A stretch of DNA of 64,000 nt from positions 3,536,846 through 3,600,845 of the forward strand of contig NC_088779.1 of NCBI RefSeq assembly GCF_954871325.1, written 5' to 3'. The notes under the pieces were generated by a model. That model worked only from the letters and a program-made list of their open reading frames with translations. It did not search any database and was not told the DNA's origin. The stretch comes from Gordionus sp. m RMFG-2023. Its lineage: Eukaryota; Nematomorpha; Gordioida; Chordodea; Parachordodidae. Made by a program: the position numbers and the translations under genes. Shown in pieces: positions 19,881-34,000 of this stretch; position 1 is the first letter of the stretch, and every line of letters begins with the position of its first letter.

Positions 19881-22800
19881 ATGATTAAAATAATTATGAT
19901 ATGATTATATATAATATATTATAATAGTTACGATGTGTTAAATTAAATCTAGGTGTAAATGGCACCCTAATAATGTATATAGGTAATCATATTTAGATCA
20001 ATTATAAATATTCAATAGTTTTATAAAATCAGTTATAATTATTTATTGGTGTATATTAATATTAGAATTTTATAAAGTTTAGATGGTAGACATTGTATTT
20101 TTTTTTTAATCAGCTGGAATAGAATAATTTAATATAGAGCGCCATAAATAATTTTATTTTTAAAACAGTGTATTTGTTGAGGTTTTATATCTGATTTTTT
20201 CCGAAATTGATATTTAGATAAAGAGTAATCATGTGCTTTTTCAGTCATTTTAAAAATAAAAATTTGCAATACATGGAGTGGTAAAAATTTAATTGCCAAC
20301 CCTATGCCTTTTCTTATACTGTGAATAGGTTTAATTAGAGCAAATTTGGTGAATTATTATTATTCGCCATCTTACCAGTATTGATAAAATTAAATCTTGT
20401 TCTTTTAGGAAGGATAGAAATGTTCCGTGGAAGAGGTATAATATTTATGTAATAGACGCTAACTAATCTATTTAATAATATTATTATGAAAAGTTTTCCC
20501 GTCTATTGATATTATATCTATTAGAAGTAAAAATTATTTAGATATAATTGTATACAATTCTCATTAAAACAATTAATAAATTTAACAGATAAGCAATACC
20601 TTCTACAATATAGCGTATGCTAATAAATAATAATTAACTTTTGAATTTGCTCATTATTTGCATTATATGAATTATATGAAATTTTTATTAGAAAGAATCA
20701 ATCCATAAAAATCCTTAAATATATTATACGTATTTTCGTTGCTATATTAAATTTTAACTTAAATCAATCACAAATTTTTTTAAAAAATTGATAAATATTT
20801 TTTCAACTATTTCCATCTCTTATTTCACATTAAGATTATAATCATAAACATATTATGATTTTAAATAATTATATATGGAAATAAAAAAAAACATTATTAT
20901 TTAAACTTGCATAATATTAATAATAAAACTAACTTTATTTGATAAAGGTTCCTCATTGAATATGGGAGAAAATATAAAACTTTGATATTTACATTAATCG
21001 TGGGGTTCATATATGATAATAATGTAATTAAAATTTTACTTTATGTTGATTAAACTTGGGGTTTTATTAATCATACACTAAGAATGTTTAAACCTTTTTA
21101 AAATATTTTACATACATTTATCATTTGTTGGGCTTTTATTATTTCATCATATACACGAACAAATTTGATTGGAAATGATTATTTTACCAATAATAAATAA
21201 ATATAACTATTTTAGAATATTATTTCAAAAAAAAATTATTACCAATGATTAATTATCGACCTTTTAATGTAAAGTAGAATGACAATTACTATTCTTTCAT
21301 AGTAACGGTAATTTCTTATTTGTAGTATAATATACAGCAGCAACTCGCTTAGGCGACTATTAAAACTTTGATATATTTAATCGCTCAAAGCTATATATAG
21401 AATGCAGCCTTGAATTGGCGTACTTCATCTCCCGCCACGTTTAACTTACCTTTAAGGGTAACTAATCAATAAATATTATGGTAAAGTTAGGATTGTGTTT
21501 TAATTAAGGTTTTTCATTCCTATTCTTATAAATTAGTTAGTTTTTTTTATGAATGTATTACTATGACAAGGAGGTTGCTCTACTAGATATAGTAGAGTTT
21601 ATGTTGAAGATGAGAAGTTAATAGGAGTATCCTATATATTTTATAATTTCTTTATCTATCAGAGTTATGGATCCAGTGTTTGATATATTACATAAATTGA
21701 ACAATCAACTTCAAGTATTTATTTTCTTTATTAATATATATATGTATCCTAATAATTTATAATATTATTAACGTATTATTTTATGCCCTAGCTATAAATT
21801 AAAAGTTTTGAGTTATTTAATTAGATAGATGTCATTATAGATATATAGATTCATTGTAATTATAGGAAAGAGTCAAATAGCTAAATAGTTAAAATGTCAG
21901 GTCTAATAAAAGCTAGCTAAGTAACGTCACTAGGAGAATAGGGCTCAGAAGCTATGGCCCCCTAGAATAGCTTCCTGAAGAGAAAAATCTTTTTTCTTAA
22001 TGATCCCCTAATATTCCCCTGAACTAAAAATAAATTTTTTGATAGCTCTCTGAACGATTTCTTTTATAATTTTATTAAATATTATAGATATATTTGATTT
22101 CATTATTTAATAATTAATTAGTCCTTCTAAATATTTATCAAATGAGTGTTATTTTAATTAGTAGATTAGATTAATACTTATAAATTATATTTTATTATTT
22201 AAAAATTAATAAGACTGTTTGAATTTCTATTAAATGAATGCAATTTTATTTATTAGATTAGATTAATACATATAATATTTTCACTATGTCAACTTGCAAT
22301 CAGATTCTGTTTAAAAATGGAATATCAATATCACTCATACTCTCTATATATTAATTTAGAATTAACAGCTGTAGCTTAATTGAGTTTAATTATTTATATT
22401 ATTTTAAATCCTAATTAAATAAATGCAATTATTTATTAATTGAAAATTAACAAATTTAATTTGGCAATTAGCCGAGTTCAAAATCACTAATCAACTTTAT
22501 TTTTCACTTTCAAATTTAATTAGCATGTTCTTCCTTAAATATTTTCAAGGCTTAAATTATTATAAGATATTTCTTTATAAAAAATAAGTAGAAATATAGT
22601 TGATAATCCTTTATTATATAAATGGTTATAAAATATGAGGTAAAATGCCACTTATACATAGTATTTGATAGTTACAGTGTTGTGATGATTTAATGAAACT
22701 TATTGACGATTTAATTAAAACACATGCAATAATTATAATCTTTACAAATGTAATTAAAATAACAAAAGAAATTTCAATATGCTTTGTCTATATTTTAATT

Positions 22801-23443
22801 ATTTTGGCAAATATTATAATTTTATATGAATGGGTTTGAATTTAATCGTCAATATGTTTTATTAAATCTCACAACACTGTATAGAATATATTACAGTTAA
22901 TATTTAAATAATTCATTGCTTTCGATAATAAATATAAGTAACAATTTGCATTCAGTACTTTAACGCCATTTATTAATATTATAATGATATTAAAAATTAA
23001 ATGTTTTAATTTATTGCTTTCATCAAAGTTGACGATTAAGAAAGATATCTAAAATATAATCATGCATTATTGCATAATTAAATTGAATCAGACTTGTTAG
23101 ATACTTATCCTAATTCAAAATATTTCGATAAATAGCAAGTTAAACGATCTAAAATATTATATGTTAAATAATGAAAATATAAACGAAAAGAGCTAAAAAA
23201 TATTTTCAGAAAAATGATCTTAAACAGTTAAAGTAGATAAATAAATTTATTAATATGGGTTAAAATGACAATAGCAACTTGACTCCACGAAAATAAACCT
23301 TAAAAGAGGAAGGGCAAATATAATTTTTATTGCACTAGTATAAATCTCCAGGTTTTAGAAAAACTAAATTATTAAGATATCCATTTTTCAAAATTGAGCC
23401 GTTTAACAACACTATCATAAACAATTATTTATCATTGATAACC
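19880..23443. other. Unit B 5' half, non-coding
   Basis: No gene is supported. Matches to unit A (1-2700 and 7733-8060) and unit C (28080-31760) run through most of it. A segment near 21940-22050, less A+T-rich than its surroundings and absent from unit C, is an unidentified insertion. The last 20 bases of an old TTTAACAACACTA-ended MITE lie at 23393-23412. Confidence 0.5.
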
Positions 23444-23948
23444 TAGGGGGGCTATAAAGCCTGTATTCCCGGTGACTATAAGTTCCATCAAATTGGCCGT
23501 ACCCCCCGGGGGCATAAAAAATGACTTACTATTATAATTATTTCTTATATATGCCAAGTGTTGATCTTTTATAATATAATTTACCCGTGAAATAGCCTCA
23601 CTACTAATCTACAAACAATATTTAGTACACCCTAAGCTTTTATCATTGGGATTATTTTTCTAGCCGACATTCCTCTTACATTTAGGGACATGAACCATAT
23701 ATCTATTCTTTTTTCAATAAATGGTTTATCTTATTTTTTCAGATCATGTATCATTTAGTAAGATCTTAGAAGATAAAATATCTTTAACGGAAATAAGTGA
23801 CGCTATTGAGGTTACTTATAGATATCATTTAAACTGTTAGAAATTTCTAAATTAGAAGTCAAAGCTTAGTATATGTGGATTAGTTTATTGGCGCAATCTA
23901 AGGGTATTCTAATTAATAAGAAAATAGTTTACTAATTTTTAAAAATTA
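23444..23948. other. Unit B segment with a GC-rich patch
   Basis: At 23444-23520 an unusually GC-rich patch, containing CTAGGGGGGCTATAAAGCC and TACCCCCCGGGGGC, interrupts unit sequence. Units C (about 34290) and D (about 54030) are A+T-rich at this point. I cannot identify the patch. The remainder matches units C and D around GCCAAGTGTTGAT (23546) and then diverges. Confidence 0.4.
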
Positions 23949-24810
23949 TGCCTCAAAGCAAAACCCAAGATGAAAAAATTCCTGGTAAATCGGTCGATCG
24001 AGCGTTGACTTTATTTATGGAACGCAACAATGAGATTTTAAAACTGGTCACCGACCCAGTACTAGAATAAGGACCTGTTTATGGTATTGATGCTGAGGGC
24101 AGTGACATTCTCGAAAATTATTTTTTTTGAAACCATTTTAACGATTAAATTTGTTAATCTAAGATTTTTGAACAGAATAAAACTATTTTTGGTAGTCGAT
24201 TAGATTTTAATTAAAATTTGGAACAACAATGAATCCATAGAAGAGTTGGTAGGATCAGAGTAACTGGGAAAGCGTATTACTTTACGCCGACAAAAGTTTA
24301 TGGCGGTATAAAAGATCAATTGTGTACTGGTACCTGCCATGTCTCAAAATGGATCCTAGGGCTAAATATCCGTGAGCATTAGATATGAACTGAAAACCGC
24401 TGAAGTTTGAATTTAGGATAGATATGGCCACGACAACGAATAGAGCTCAGAACAAAATGGCAATTATGAAAGACCTTGTGAATAGTGTAATAAGGCCGCA
24501 ACATGTCAAACATAAAATGCCTAATTCACAAGAATGTGTAAAGTTTTAATCTAATAGATGGAAGAATTATACCGGTTGGTATGAAAAATAATTATGCCTA
24601 GTTAAAAAGACAAAACGTGTTTTAATTGTTTAAAAAGCGGACACTTTAGCCTGCTGCCGTAGTAAGCCTCATATATCGGAAAGATGGAAGAATTATACCG
24701 GTTGGTATGAAAAATAATTATGCCTAGTTAAAAAGACAAAACGTGTTTTAATTGTTTAAAAAGCGGACACTTTAGCCTGCTGCCGTAGTAAGCCTAACAG
24801 TAGTACTGAA
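23949..24810 (+). pseudogene. Decayed retroelement gag-like fragment with CCHC knuckle remnant
   Basis: The segment opens MPQSKTQDEKIPGKSVDRAL and TLFMERNNEILKLVTDPVLE before a stop at 24067. After poorly readable sequence, a lysine-rich piece leads into CFNCLKSGHFSL, and after a one-base shift CRSKP. This matches the CX2CX4HX4C zinc knuckle found at the end of many gag proteins, as in BEL/Pao and Gypsy elements. The knuckle region is present twice because of an exact 126-bp duplication. No long terminal repeats, protease or RT were found nearby. Units C and D lack this segment. The gag assignment is tentative. Confidence 0.4.
24557..24795. repeat. Exact tandem duplication, period 126 bp
   Basis: The 113 bp at 24557-24669 and at 24683-24795 are identical by direct reading, separated by 13 bp. 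Because everything else here is diverged, this duplication must be recent. It duplicates the zinc-knuckle-like part of the gag fragment. Confidence 0.9.
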
Positions 24811-25186
24811 TATCTGGGTGTGGTAATATTTAAACCTACAATTTATCGTTAATAGATATTAGTTAAAATTATATATAAATTAAAATTGCACAATTCATGC
24901 TTAGTCTTAAATATTGTATTAGATACAATACAAAATATTTTTTGAACCTCTAATTGTCCAATCTCGAGGCTTACATTTGGCTGAATCGTAATCGATCGTT
25001 TTTATGAAATTTAAAAAAACTTATATATTTTATTTATAAAATCATATAAATTTAAATGTATTAAAATATTTAAATTATTAGAAATATCAAAAATTATATT
25101 TTCTATTTAAAATAATTTTATATCAATCAATTTAATTTTTTTTTAAAAAATTATATTATATTACAATATTTGTTTATGCACATAAT

Positions 25187-25420
25187 GAACTCTGACCTTT
25201 AATATATCACAAATTTAATTTGTAAAATAATTATATGAGATCCTAATGGTATAATTGTGTTAAATAAGTTTTTTAGCACAAATATTATGTTAAAAAAATT
25301 GAAGAACTTTAACATTTGACCTTGCAGATCTAGTAAAGATCTAATGGTATAATTGGTGTAAATAAATTTTTTACTACAAATTTTATAAAATTTGGAGTAA
25401 CCCTTGATCTATCAAAGTTC
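25187..25420. repeat. Three imperfect tandem copies of about 105-115 bp (unit B)
   Basis: Copies start near 25187 (GAACTCTGACCTTTAA), 25303 (GAAGAACTTTAACATTTG) and 25395 (GGAGTAACCCTTGATC), each followed by TAATGGTATAATTG or a relic of it. This is the unit B copy of the block at 15162-15425. Confidence 0.6.
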
Positions 25421-26824
25421 ATAAATTTAATTAAAATAAGTTTAACAATAAAATTTCTCTAATTTTTTTCTTACCAAAAATATATTTTTTACTGTTCTTT
25501 CAGGTCTCATTTTAATCTTAGCATGTACTCAAAGTAAAATTGATTACATTAAAGTAACATTTTATCAAAAATATTTTCATCATTAGATGGGGAAGCGAAT
25601 CCAAGTGTATAATTTGTTCTTTTATTACGGAAAATTAGAAGAAAATAAATATGCATAGCTAGGCCTTATCCTCTAAATTATTTTTTAGCCGATCGACTTG
25701 GGCTAATTTGTTGCCAGGTTGGGTGTCGTATTAAATTTATGTAATTTTTTTTCAACTTAAAATAATAAATATTTAAGATGCTTCCCCTCCAAAATGATAA
25801 AGCCGGGTGTTTTGTTTTTAATATAGACATTTTTTTAAAGAATAATCCTCAATGAATCAATAGTTTTATGAATGGAAATCTTATCGTATAATAATAATGT
25901 TATAATTGTAAATTCTTTTATATTTTATAGTAGTTATAAATAATAATTCAATCGATCGGGATCAAGGTATCATCATATTAATGATAAATAAATATCATAG
26001 AGTTATATCTGCCAAAAGATCTCTTAAAGATCTATAGTTCTAATTTTTGGATATTTCCAATCTATAATAACACCCTTCTTTTTTAAATTTTTCTTTTCGT
26101 TTTCAAAGTCGTCATTTTAACCATCTTTATAATTTTTCACGAATGTTTGAAATCAAATATTTTTCAATATTAATATTCATAATAGAAATTTATTTATTAG
26201 AAAAAAATTTATTAATATAATTTATTTAATTTTCTTAATATCATATGCATATTATTTAGTTGTAGCGATAATTTGTCAATTTTATTCGAATAAGACATTA
26301 TTAATTTAGAGAGTTTGATGTAAAAAAAATTTATTATTTTAGATATGGAACTCCAGTGTGACATGAAAAGTATTTTATTATGAAATTATTACATTCGATT
26401 TCATTTATAGATGACAAAGGAGTTACAACGGGTAAAAATTCTTATGTCAATTTATTAATAGATTTACTTTTAGTAAGTAAAAATGTATTAAGATGAATCT
26501 GCAATTGATATTTTTTTTAAAATATTTTATAGAAAGTTTTAATAACGGTAAACCGATATGGAATTTATATTATATTTTTTAAAATATTTTATATAAATAG
26601 TTAATAACAGTAATATAAGAATTTTTGTATAAAACTGTATATATTTCATATAGCCTTTACATTTGAATATGAATATTATATTAGAGGTAAATAATCATTT
26701 TAAATATTTTATTGCATAATCACCTATACCTAAAAATATTTTAAGTTCGAAATATCATCATAATGATAAGTAAATTAAGAAAAGATATAATATTTTTGTT
26801 AATTAATGATAAAATTAAATTTAT

Positions 26825-26955
26825 TAGAAGTTGGAACCCAAAATGTGACTCTCAACATAGGTATAAAATATAATATTTTTACGAAATAATAATAAAATTG
26901 AATTAATTAAAAGTGGGAACCCAAAATGTGACACTTAACATAGGTATAAAAAATT
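26825..26955. repeat. GTGGGAACCCAAAATGTGAC doublet (unit B)
   Basis: Direct copies near 26830 (GTTGGAACCCAAAATGTG) and 26913 (GTGGGAACCCAAAATGTG), 83 bp apart, each followed by AACATAGGTATAAAA. Confidence 0.75.
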
Positions 26956-27504
26956 TAAATTAATAACTTGTATAGGAAATTTATAATATTGTACAAGATG
27001 GTGAACCTAGTGGTATATATATATTTGAATTATACATTTGGAATGATAGATAAAATAATATTGAATTAATTCATAGAAATAAGAGCATTCCGTCAATTTC
27101 AATCGATATTTTTTATTATTTTATAGTGAGGAAAGCGTGCACTGATGTTTTGCACTGGAATTATTAACTGTTATTCTTTAAAGAAATTTTATGAAGTAAT
27201 TTAAATAAATTCATATAAATAAGATATAAAAAATAAACAATAATAAAATTAATTAATCTTGAGAGAATATTCTTTCTATTTTAAATATTTTTTGATTATA
27301 TTATTCGGGTCCACATTTAATTTTCTAACATTATATAAATATAATGTGCCATATTTTATATAATATTACAGTAAATGAAATATCAGGTATAATCAAAGAA
27401 ATAAATATCTGATAATCTAATGGAAATTTTTTAAAACATAATTAAAGATATTGGAGCACAACAAATATGTATATATTAATTATTTTCATCTTATAAAAAT
27501 ATAA

Positions 27505-27765
27505 GAATTTATCTAAATTCCTCTATAAAATATTTTTTTAAATCATTAGTCTTAATCTAAATATATAATTTTTTTTTAAATCATTAGTCTTAATCTAAAT
27601 TCCTCTATATAATATTTTTTAAATCATTAATCTTAATCTAAATCCCTCTATAAAATATTTTTTTTAAATCATTAGTTTTAATTTAAAATAATAATCATTA
27701 GTCTTAATCTAAATTCCTCTATAAAATATTTTTTTTAAATCATTAGTCTTAATCTAATTTATTAC
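27505..27765. repeat. Minisatellite, about 53-bp period, five to six copies
   Basis: A core of TAAATCATTAGTCTTAATCT followed by AAATTCCTCTATAAAATATT is repeated with partial copies (27505-27765). Units A, C and D have nothing comparable at this point, so the expansion is private to unit B. Confidence 0.8.
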
Positions 27766-28079
27766 TATTATGATTATATAATTTTAAAATATAAATTTAT
27801 ATAAAAGATTTAAAAAATAAAATCAACTATTAATCATATCATCAAAAAGAAATATCGAATTTCTATATTTTTGCCTAATAAAAAAAAATTCAGTGGTCGC
27901 GTTTGTAAAAACCCCAAAAAGTTTTTTAATGTTACAATGTTACTATTGGGTATTAAGCACAAATATAATTCAGATTAAAAATTATCCTAACTCTTATGAG
28001 AATTGTTGTGAGGCAACGTGGTTTTATGCCGTCTTCAGGAGAGAGCTTCAATGGCTATATTTAATTATTCTTTACACTA

Positions 28080-31000
28080 GCTCTAGATATGATTATATAT
28101 ATTTTATTATAACAGTTACACTGTGTTAAATATAAATCTAGATATAAATGGCACCCTAATAGTGTATATAGGTAAACATGTTTAAATCAATTACAAATAT
28201 TTGATAATTTTATAAAATCATTTATAAATATTTATTGGCATATATTTGCGCCATAGCTTCGCGTCTCTGCTTTAAATATTTTTATTTTGTCCCTCATTAA
28301 AATACCTTTAAGATTAGGCGCAGAGAGAAGGGGTTCAGTCCCCATTTCTTTTTATGCCCGTGGTACGCAGCAAATAAAATTTATTTATAAAAAAATTAAA
28401 ATTCTTATATTATCATCTAAGTCTACAGTATTCGTTTAAAAATTAATACTTAAAATTTAAATAAATAGTATTAATAACGTCATTTATTTATTCATTATGT
28501 TATGTTTTTTTAATAATTTTAAAATATTTAATATAACTATAACATACTCAATAAAAAGCAATAATAGTTGTGTTTGGAGCTACTTTGGGATATTGAAGAA
28601 GGAAAAAGCTACTAATCAACTGTTTTTATTATTATCCCTGTTTCAAATAGAAAAAAATTGATTAAGCCTAATAAAAACAAATTTTTCAATTAAAATATAA
28701 ATTGATAAAATAAGTGTTCAATGGCTCCACACTAATTTGTTTTCAGAAAAACCAAGTAAAAGTTCACTGTGAAGAATTTTATCTAAAAGAATAAAGTAAA
28801 TGGCAACTGAAGAAGCGATTAATGCTAAAACTAATATCAGATTAGGGTATTACCAGCATCAATTATGTTCTGGATATGATAACTAAAGTTTATTAAATAT
28901 ATAAGATCGCAAAAAACTCTATTAAACTACAATTTTTAAAAAATTTTATAATTATATTTGTACTCAGCAAAAGAGAGTCAATATACAAGGCAAGCCAAAA
29001 TCCTGATCAGGAGAAAAAATTTGATATTACAGATAGTGATAATATATTGCAACCATAAAGATCAATTTCACACAAGAATATTGAGATTAAATTGCTCTAA
29101 TCAATAGCTTAGCATACTTATTGTTAGAAAATATTACTGGATAGAAAAAATAACACCTTACTAAATATGGTGATAAATGAAATAGATAAAATTTTAATAT
29201 TTTTTAAATAACGATGAGTATTGACGAACAATTCAGAATATTAATTATATTTAAAGACTTAGTAAGATTTCTTTTCGCTCAAAGAGACCTACGATAAACA
29301 AACCCAAAGTGATATATAAAACTATTAAAAATCTTAATAATTCCGATATTGCCATGTAAGAAAATACGCATAAAATTTTAGCCACTGTTACATTGATATA
29401 GTATGGAATTTTTTAATGTATATTGTTTTGTGTCCAAGATTCCAGAAGTTTGAAATTAACTTGAATTTTCTTAATTCTGTTACCATAAACTCGATGTCAT
29501 TGCAATTCATTATTCAGCAATATTTGCTGAACATAATATCAATATTTTTAAAAGCTTGTTATTCACAAAATTTCTATGCTAATTGTAATGATTAATAATT
29601 TATTTACTAGATATCATACCAACAAATAATTATTTAAGAAGATTATGCTCTAAAGAGTAAAAAAATGTAGCTATGCTTTTCAAAAGTGTCATTGAGCAAC
29701 ATATCTAAAATTACATTTGCAATCTATGTTCTATTTATGCTATAGTTTGATGTATGTAATATTAGAATAATATAAAGTTTAGATGGTAGATATTTATATT
29801 TTTGTATTATATGGAATACATATAAGAATTTAAAATTAAAAACGCCAAATAAATACTTTTAACTTTTAAAATAGTAAATTTGTTGAGCTTTTAAATCTGA
29901 TTTTTCCGAAATTCGTAATTAGATAAAGGGTAATCATGCACTTTTTAATTGCAATACATGGGGTGGTAAAAATTTAATTGTCAACCCTATAAGTTTTTTA
30001 TATACCGCTGAATAGGTCTAATTATTGCTAATTTTATCAATTATTATTATTCTCCGTCTTCCTAATATTAAAAAAAAAATATTATGTTCCTTTAGGCAGA
30101 ATAGAAATATTTCGTGGAATAGGTTATTATTTATATAATAGACACAAACTAATTCATTCAATAATATAATTATGATAAGTTTCTCCATCTATCGAAATTG
30201 TGTTAAATGAAAGTAAAAATTATATGTTCAATTAGCATTAAAACAATTATAACTTTAAAAAAAAAGCAATACCTTCAATTAGCATTAAAACAATTATAAC
30301 TTTAACAGAAAAGCAATACCTTCTACAATATATCGTATGCTAATTTATAGACTTTTTATAAAATTATAATCCATTCTAATTTTAAAATATATGGCGAATT
30401 ATTTTCGTTTTTTTGAATTACATGAAATTTTATTAGGAAGTAATCCTTAAAAATTTTTTTAAATATATTATACGCATTTCAATGAAGTGTTTTATTAAAT
30501 TTTAACTTAGTCATTCACAGGTTTTTTTACATGGATAAATGATAGGAACTTTTTTCGATCTCTTATTTCATATTAAAATTATAATCATAAACATATTATG
30601 ATTACAAAGGAATGGATTTGGAAATGAATCAAAAAACATTATAATTAAACTTGCATAAATATTAATAATAAAACTTACTTAATTTGATAAAGTGGCATGA
30701 ATAAATATGGGAGAAATATAGACTCATAAAACTTCGATACTTATATTAATTAATCGTGGGGTTTAAATTTATTACTAAATATGATAATAATGTAATTAAA
30801 AATTTTTATATTGGTTAGACTTGGGGTTTACATATATTAATCATATATCAATAATGTTTAGAATCTTTTTAAAAAAATATTTTACACCGATTAAAAATCT
30901 GTTTGGCATTCATTAATTGATCATGTACACGATACAAATTTTATTGAAAATTATTATTTTATCAATTAAATTTAACAACTAATTTATCATATTTTAAAAC

Positions 31001-34000
31001 AAAATTCTTAATAATATGAATATTTCTCGACTTGTTAGAGTAAATTAGAAAGATATTTATTACTCGTTCATATTAGCTGCAATTTCTTATTTTCAATATA
31101 ATTAACAGCATATATATAATTTTTGAATATGTTATATTAAAGCATCAACTCGCTTTAGGGTCAATTAAAACATTTATATATTTAATCTCTCAATAGCTCT
31201 ATATAGAATGCAACCTTGAATTGCACAGGATTTCATCCCCACCATAAGCCTTGATTTATTTAAATTTAACTTACCTTGAAGGGGTAACTAATCAATAATT
31301 ATAATCAATCATCAAGATTATGGTTAATTAAGGTTTAGTTTCTCGGTTAACATATCTTATTCTTCTGCTTCCTATTATAAATTTATTAGTTTATTATGTT
31401 TAATAATAAATGTATGACTATGAAAAGGAGGTTGGCTCAACTAAATTTAGTAGAGTTTATGTTGAAGATGAGAAGTTTATAGAAATATCATCTTTATATA
31501 TTTATTATTTCTTTCTCGATATTTATTTAATTAATTATAACAATCTTCTTCGGTATTTTTTTTCTTTTATATTATATATTTATCCTAATAATTTATAATA
31601 ATTTTATATACGTATTCTATCATGTCCTAGCTATAAATTTGTTATGAGTTAATTAATTAAATAGGTGTCGAATAACTATATAGATTAATTGTAATTATAG
31701 GGTAAAGAGTCGATGAGCTAAACTGTTAAAATGTTAAGTCTAATAAAATCTTTAAAAAAGAGGAAATTTAATTGCTAACGCAAAAGTTTTATGCTATAAA
31801 ATTTTTATAAAAACAGTCGGAAAGACGTAAATAAAATCAAAAATTAGCCTAAAATAATTTTGTAAGTTAGAATACAATTTCATTTCATTAGATGAAATAT
31901 TTTTTGATAGTTTTTTTATAAATGCAAAGTCGAATTACACATGGAAGTGGATCCATTAATGTAAAGAATTATGATACTGGAAAAATTTTAAAATGAGATT
32001 TGCTCTTAAACCAGCCATAATATTATTTAGTTTTAATTTAAATCAAAGTCGTTTAACAGACTAATAAACATCGAAATTCTAAATGATAGAGTTGGACTTT
32101 ATTTTCAAGTGGTCCCAATCTGGAATTCACTCATTTAACAATCTATTCTAAGAATTTGTTATGCCATATGTTAATAAAATACTCTACTTATCTGTACTAA
32201 AAGAATTACACTAAGCCCATACTATAATACTGTATCTTCTAATCTTATTTTCTTTTTTCTTACTTTTTCTCTTTCTTTACACAAATATATAAATATTTAA
32301 CTTGATCCAATATACTCGCACATCAAGCTTGAATAATGTTATATTTATAATTGTAAAATATCTTTAAGATCTCCATTCTCACTCGCAATTACATCTTATT
32401 TTATATTTTAAATAATTTTTTATAGTTATTTTAATAAATGGTTTCCATAAAATACTTTTATAAGAATAAACAGAAACATAATATATAAAATAAATATTCA
32501 AATAAGATGTGGGGTCATTAAAATTGATTTGGAATTTAGATCAACAGATCTCAAAAGAGATCATTTGTTATAGATGAAATTGCTCATTTTGATCTCTGGT
32601 AGAGGCAGTTATTGTTATCCTAGGGGAAAGCCTCATTCTCAAAGATTCCCCAAGGTATTAGTAACTCTGAGAATTAACATTTTAAAAGTCGATGTATTTT
32701 ATCTTTTAAAGCTTAGGCGTGGGGGAAAAGTATGAATTAAAGTGTAATACAAAGTGAGGAGTTTAAAACAAGAATTAAAAATATACCATCAAAATCAAAT
32801 TTTATATTCCACAGTTCTAATATCAATTTGCGCAAAATTTCAAAAGCATTTACTAACATATGATTGCTATTATTGTAAGGAAAACTTAAATATTGATTGT
32901 TAAGTTTATTGTACCAGATTAAATAGCAATTATATAGCAACCTAATATACGAAATTAAAATATAAATTATAAATTCTTTTTAAATTGTTTTTAATACATT
33001 ATTAATTTATTATAGAACAAATCTTAGTTATTAACACCTAAAATCTTCCACTCTAATTTATAGATAGAAATCAAGCAATATTATCCCCCCCCCCTCAAAC
33101 CGCAAATGAAAATCTTGGATACCTTATTCTAAATTAAACAAATTGACCCCTTACTGCATTATGAAATCGTTGTATATTTAATAATATATAAATTGAAACG
33201 TAGTCAGGTATTTTCTGGGGACAAGAAGGTATTAGATGCCCCAACTTATATAGTATTTGGATGGCTTTAGGCTTTTGCGACCTTTCCTTATTCTCACCAA
33301 TTAGAATCTTAACTCCTACTCTCCTACTAAAAAAAACACTAGGGGAGCAAGTAGATTCCACTCAACTCGTTCGTGTATAAATACTGAGGAAAAAAAGAAG
33401 ACCTTATGAACATGGGTTGACTTTTTAGAACAGTTGTTTAACTTTAGATTATAAGAAATAATAAAATATAATAATTCTTGAAAACATGAATTATTATTTT
33501 TGAAATCTATTATAAATCTAAATAATAGACATTCCTCAATGATGCTTATTTTTCCAAAACAAACAAAAAGTTTGTGTAGCGCTTCCCTTTTTTTATGATT
33601 TTATCATTCAAAAGATAGGTAGGAACTACAATTAATTATATTAAAATGAGTTAAAAATAATATATTATCTCGTTATGTATTAATTAATTAACTTTGAATC
33701 ACTGTAAAAAGTTGTGAAAGGAAGGTAATCCTAATCTATATTTTTTTAAGTTTTATAAAACCGTATAAATGGGTAATAATTTTAAATAATTTTTTTTATA
33801 AATCATCAGACATTATAAAATTAATTTTACTTGCGTGTTCAGAATTTAAAACATTTCTTTAAATCATTTTTTTTTAAAGTTTTTTATAAAAATGTAATTT
33901 ATGAATTTATTGCGTTTCTTACATCATTGTTGACGATTAAGTTGAAAGTGATCTAAATATATAACCATGCATCATTATATAATCAAATTGAATCATAGGC

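Larger units (their letters stand above)
24811..27504. other. Unit B 3' half, non-coding
   Basis: Colinear with unit A 14990-19290 apart from the LINE insertion there. It includes the three-part repeat (25187-25420), the AGCGAATCCAAGT module (25594), GAGTTTGATGTAAAA (26307) and the doublet (26825-26950). I see no gene. Confidence 0.6.
19880..28080 (+). repeat. Tandem macro-repeat unit B (about 8.2 kb, shortest)
   Basis: The anchors appear in the same order as in unit A: AAATGGCACCCTAATAATG near 19957, TTTAGATGGTAGACAT near 20077, ATGTTCCGTGGAAGAGG near 20418, ATACCTTCTACAATATAG near 20587, CTATATATAGAATGCAGCC near 21391, AATTAGCCGAGTT near 22466, GGAAGCGAATCCAAGT near 25594, the doublet near 26830, and AGTGGTATATATA near 27008. 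The GC-rich island and the GGAGCTACTTTG anchor are missing, as is the TTGCTCATCTGATAA end module. Unit B therefore has deletions, and it has few insertions. Confidence 0.8.

Noticed and set aside
24557-24795. CRISPR-like repeat
   Set aside because: There are only two long direct copies with one 13-bp gap. The context is a eukaryotic retroelement relic.
31410-31598. 62-codon ORF in unit C beginning MYDYEKEV
   Set aside because: The homologous unit B segment (about 21550) is frameshifted and unit A lacks it.
33134-33361. 75-codon minus-strand ORF beginning MESTCSPSVFFSRR
   Set aside because: Only part of it is alignable in unit D (about 51220-51310), where the frame is not maintained.
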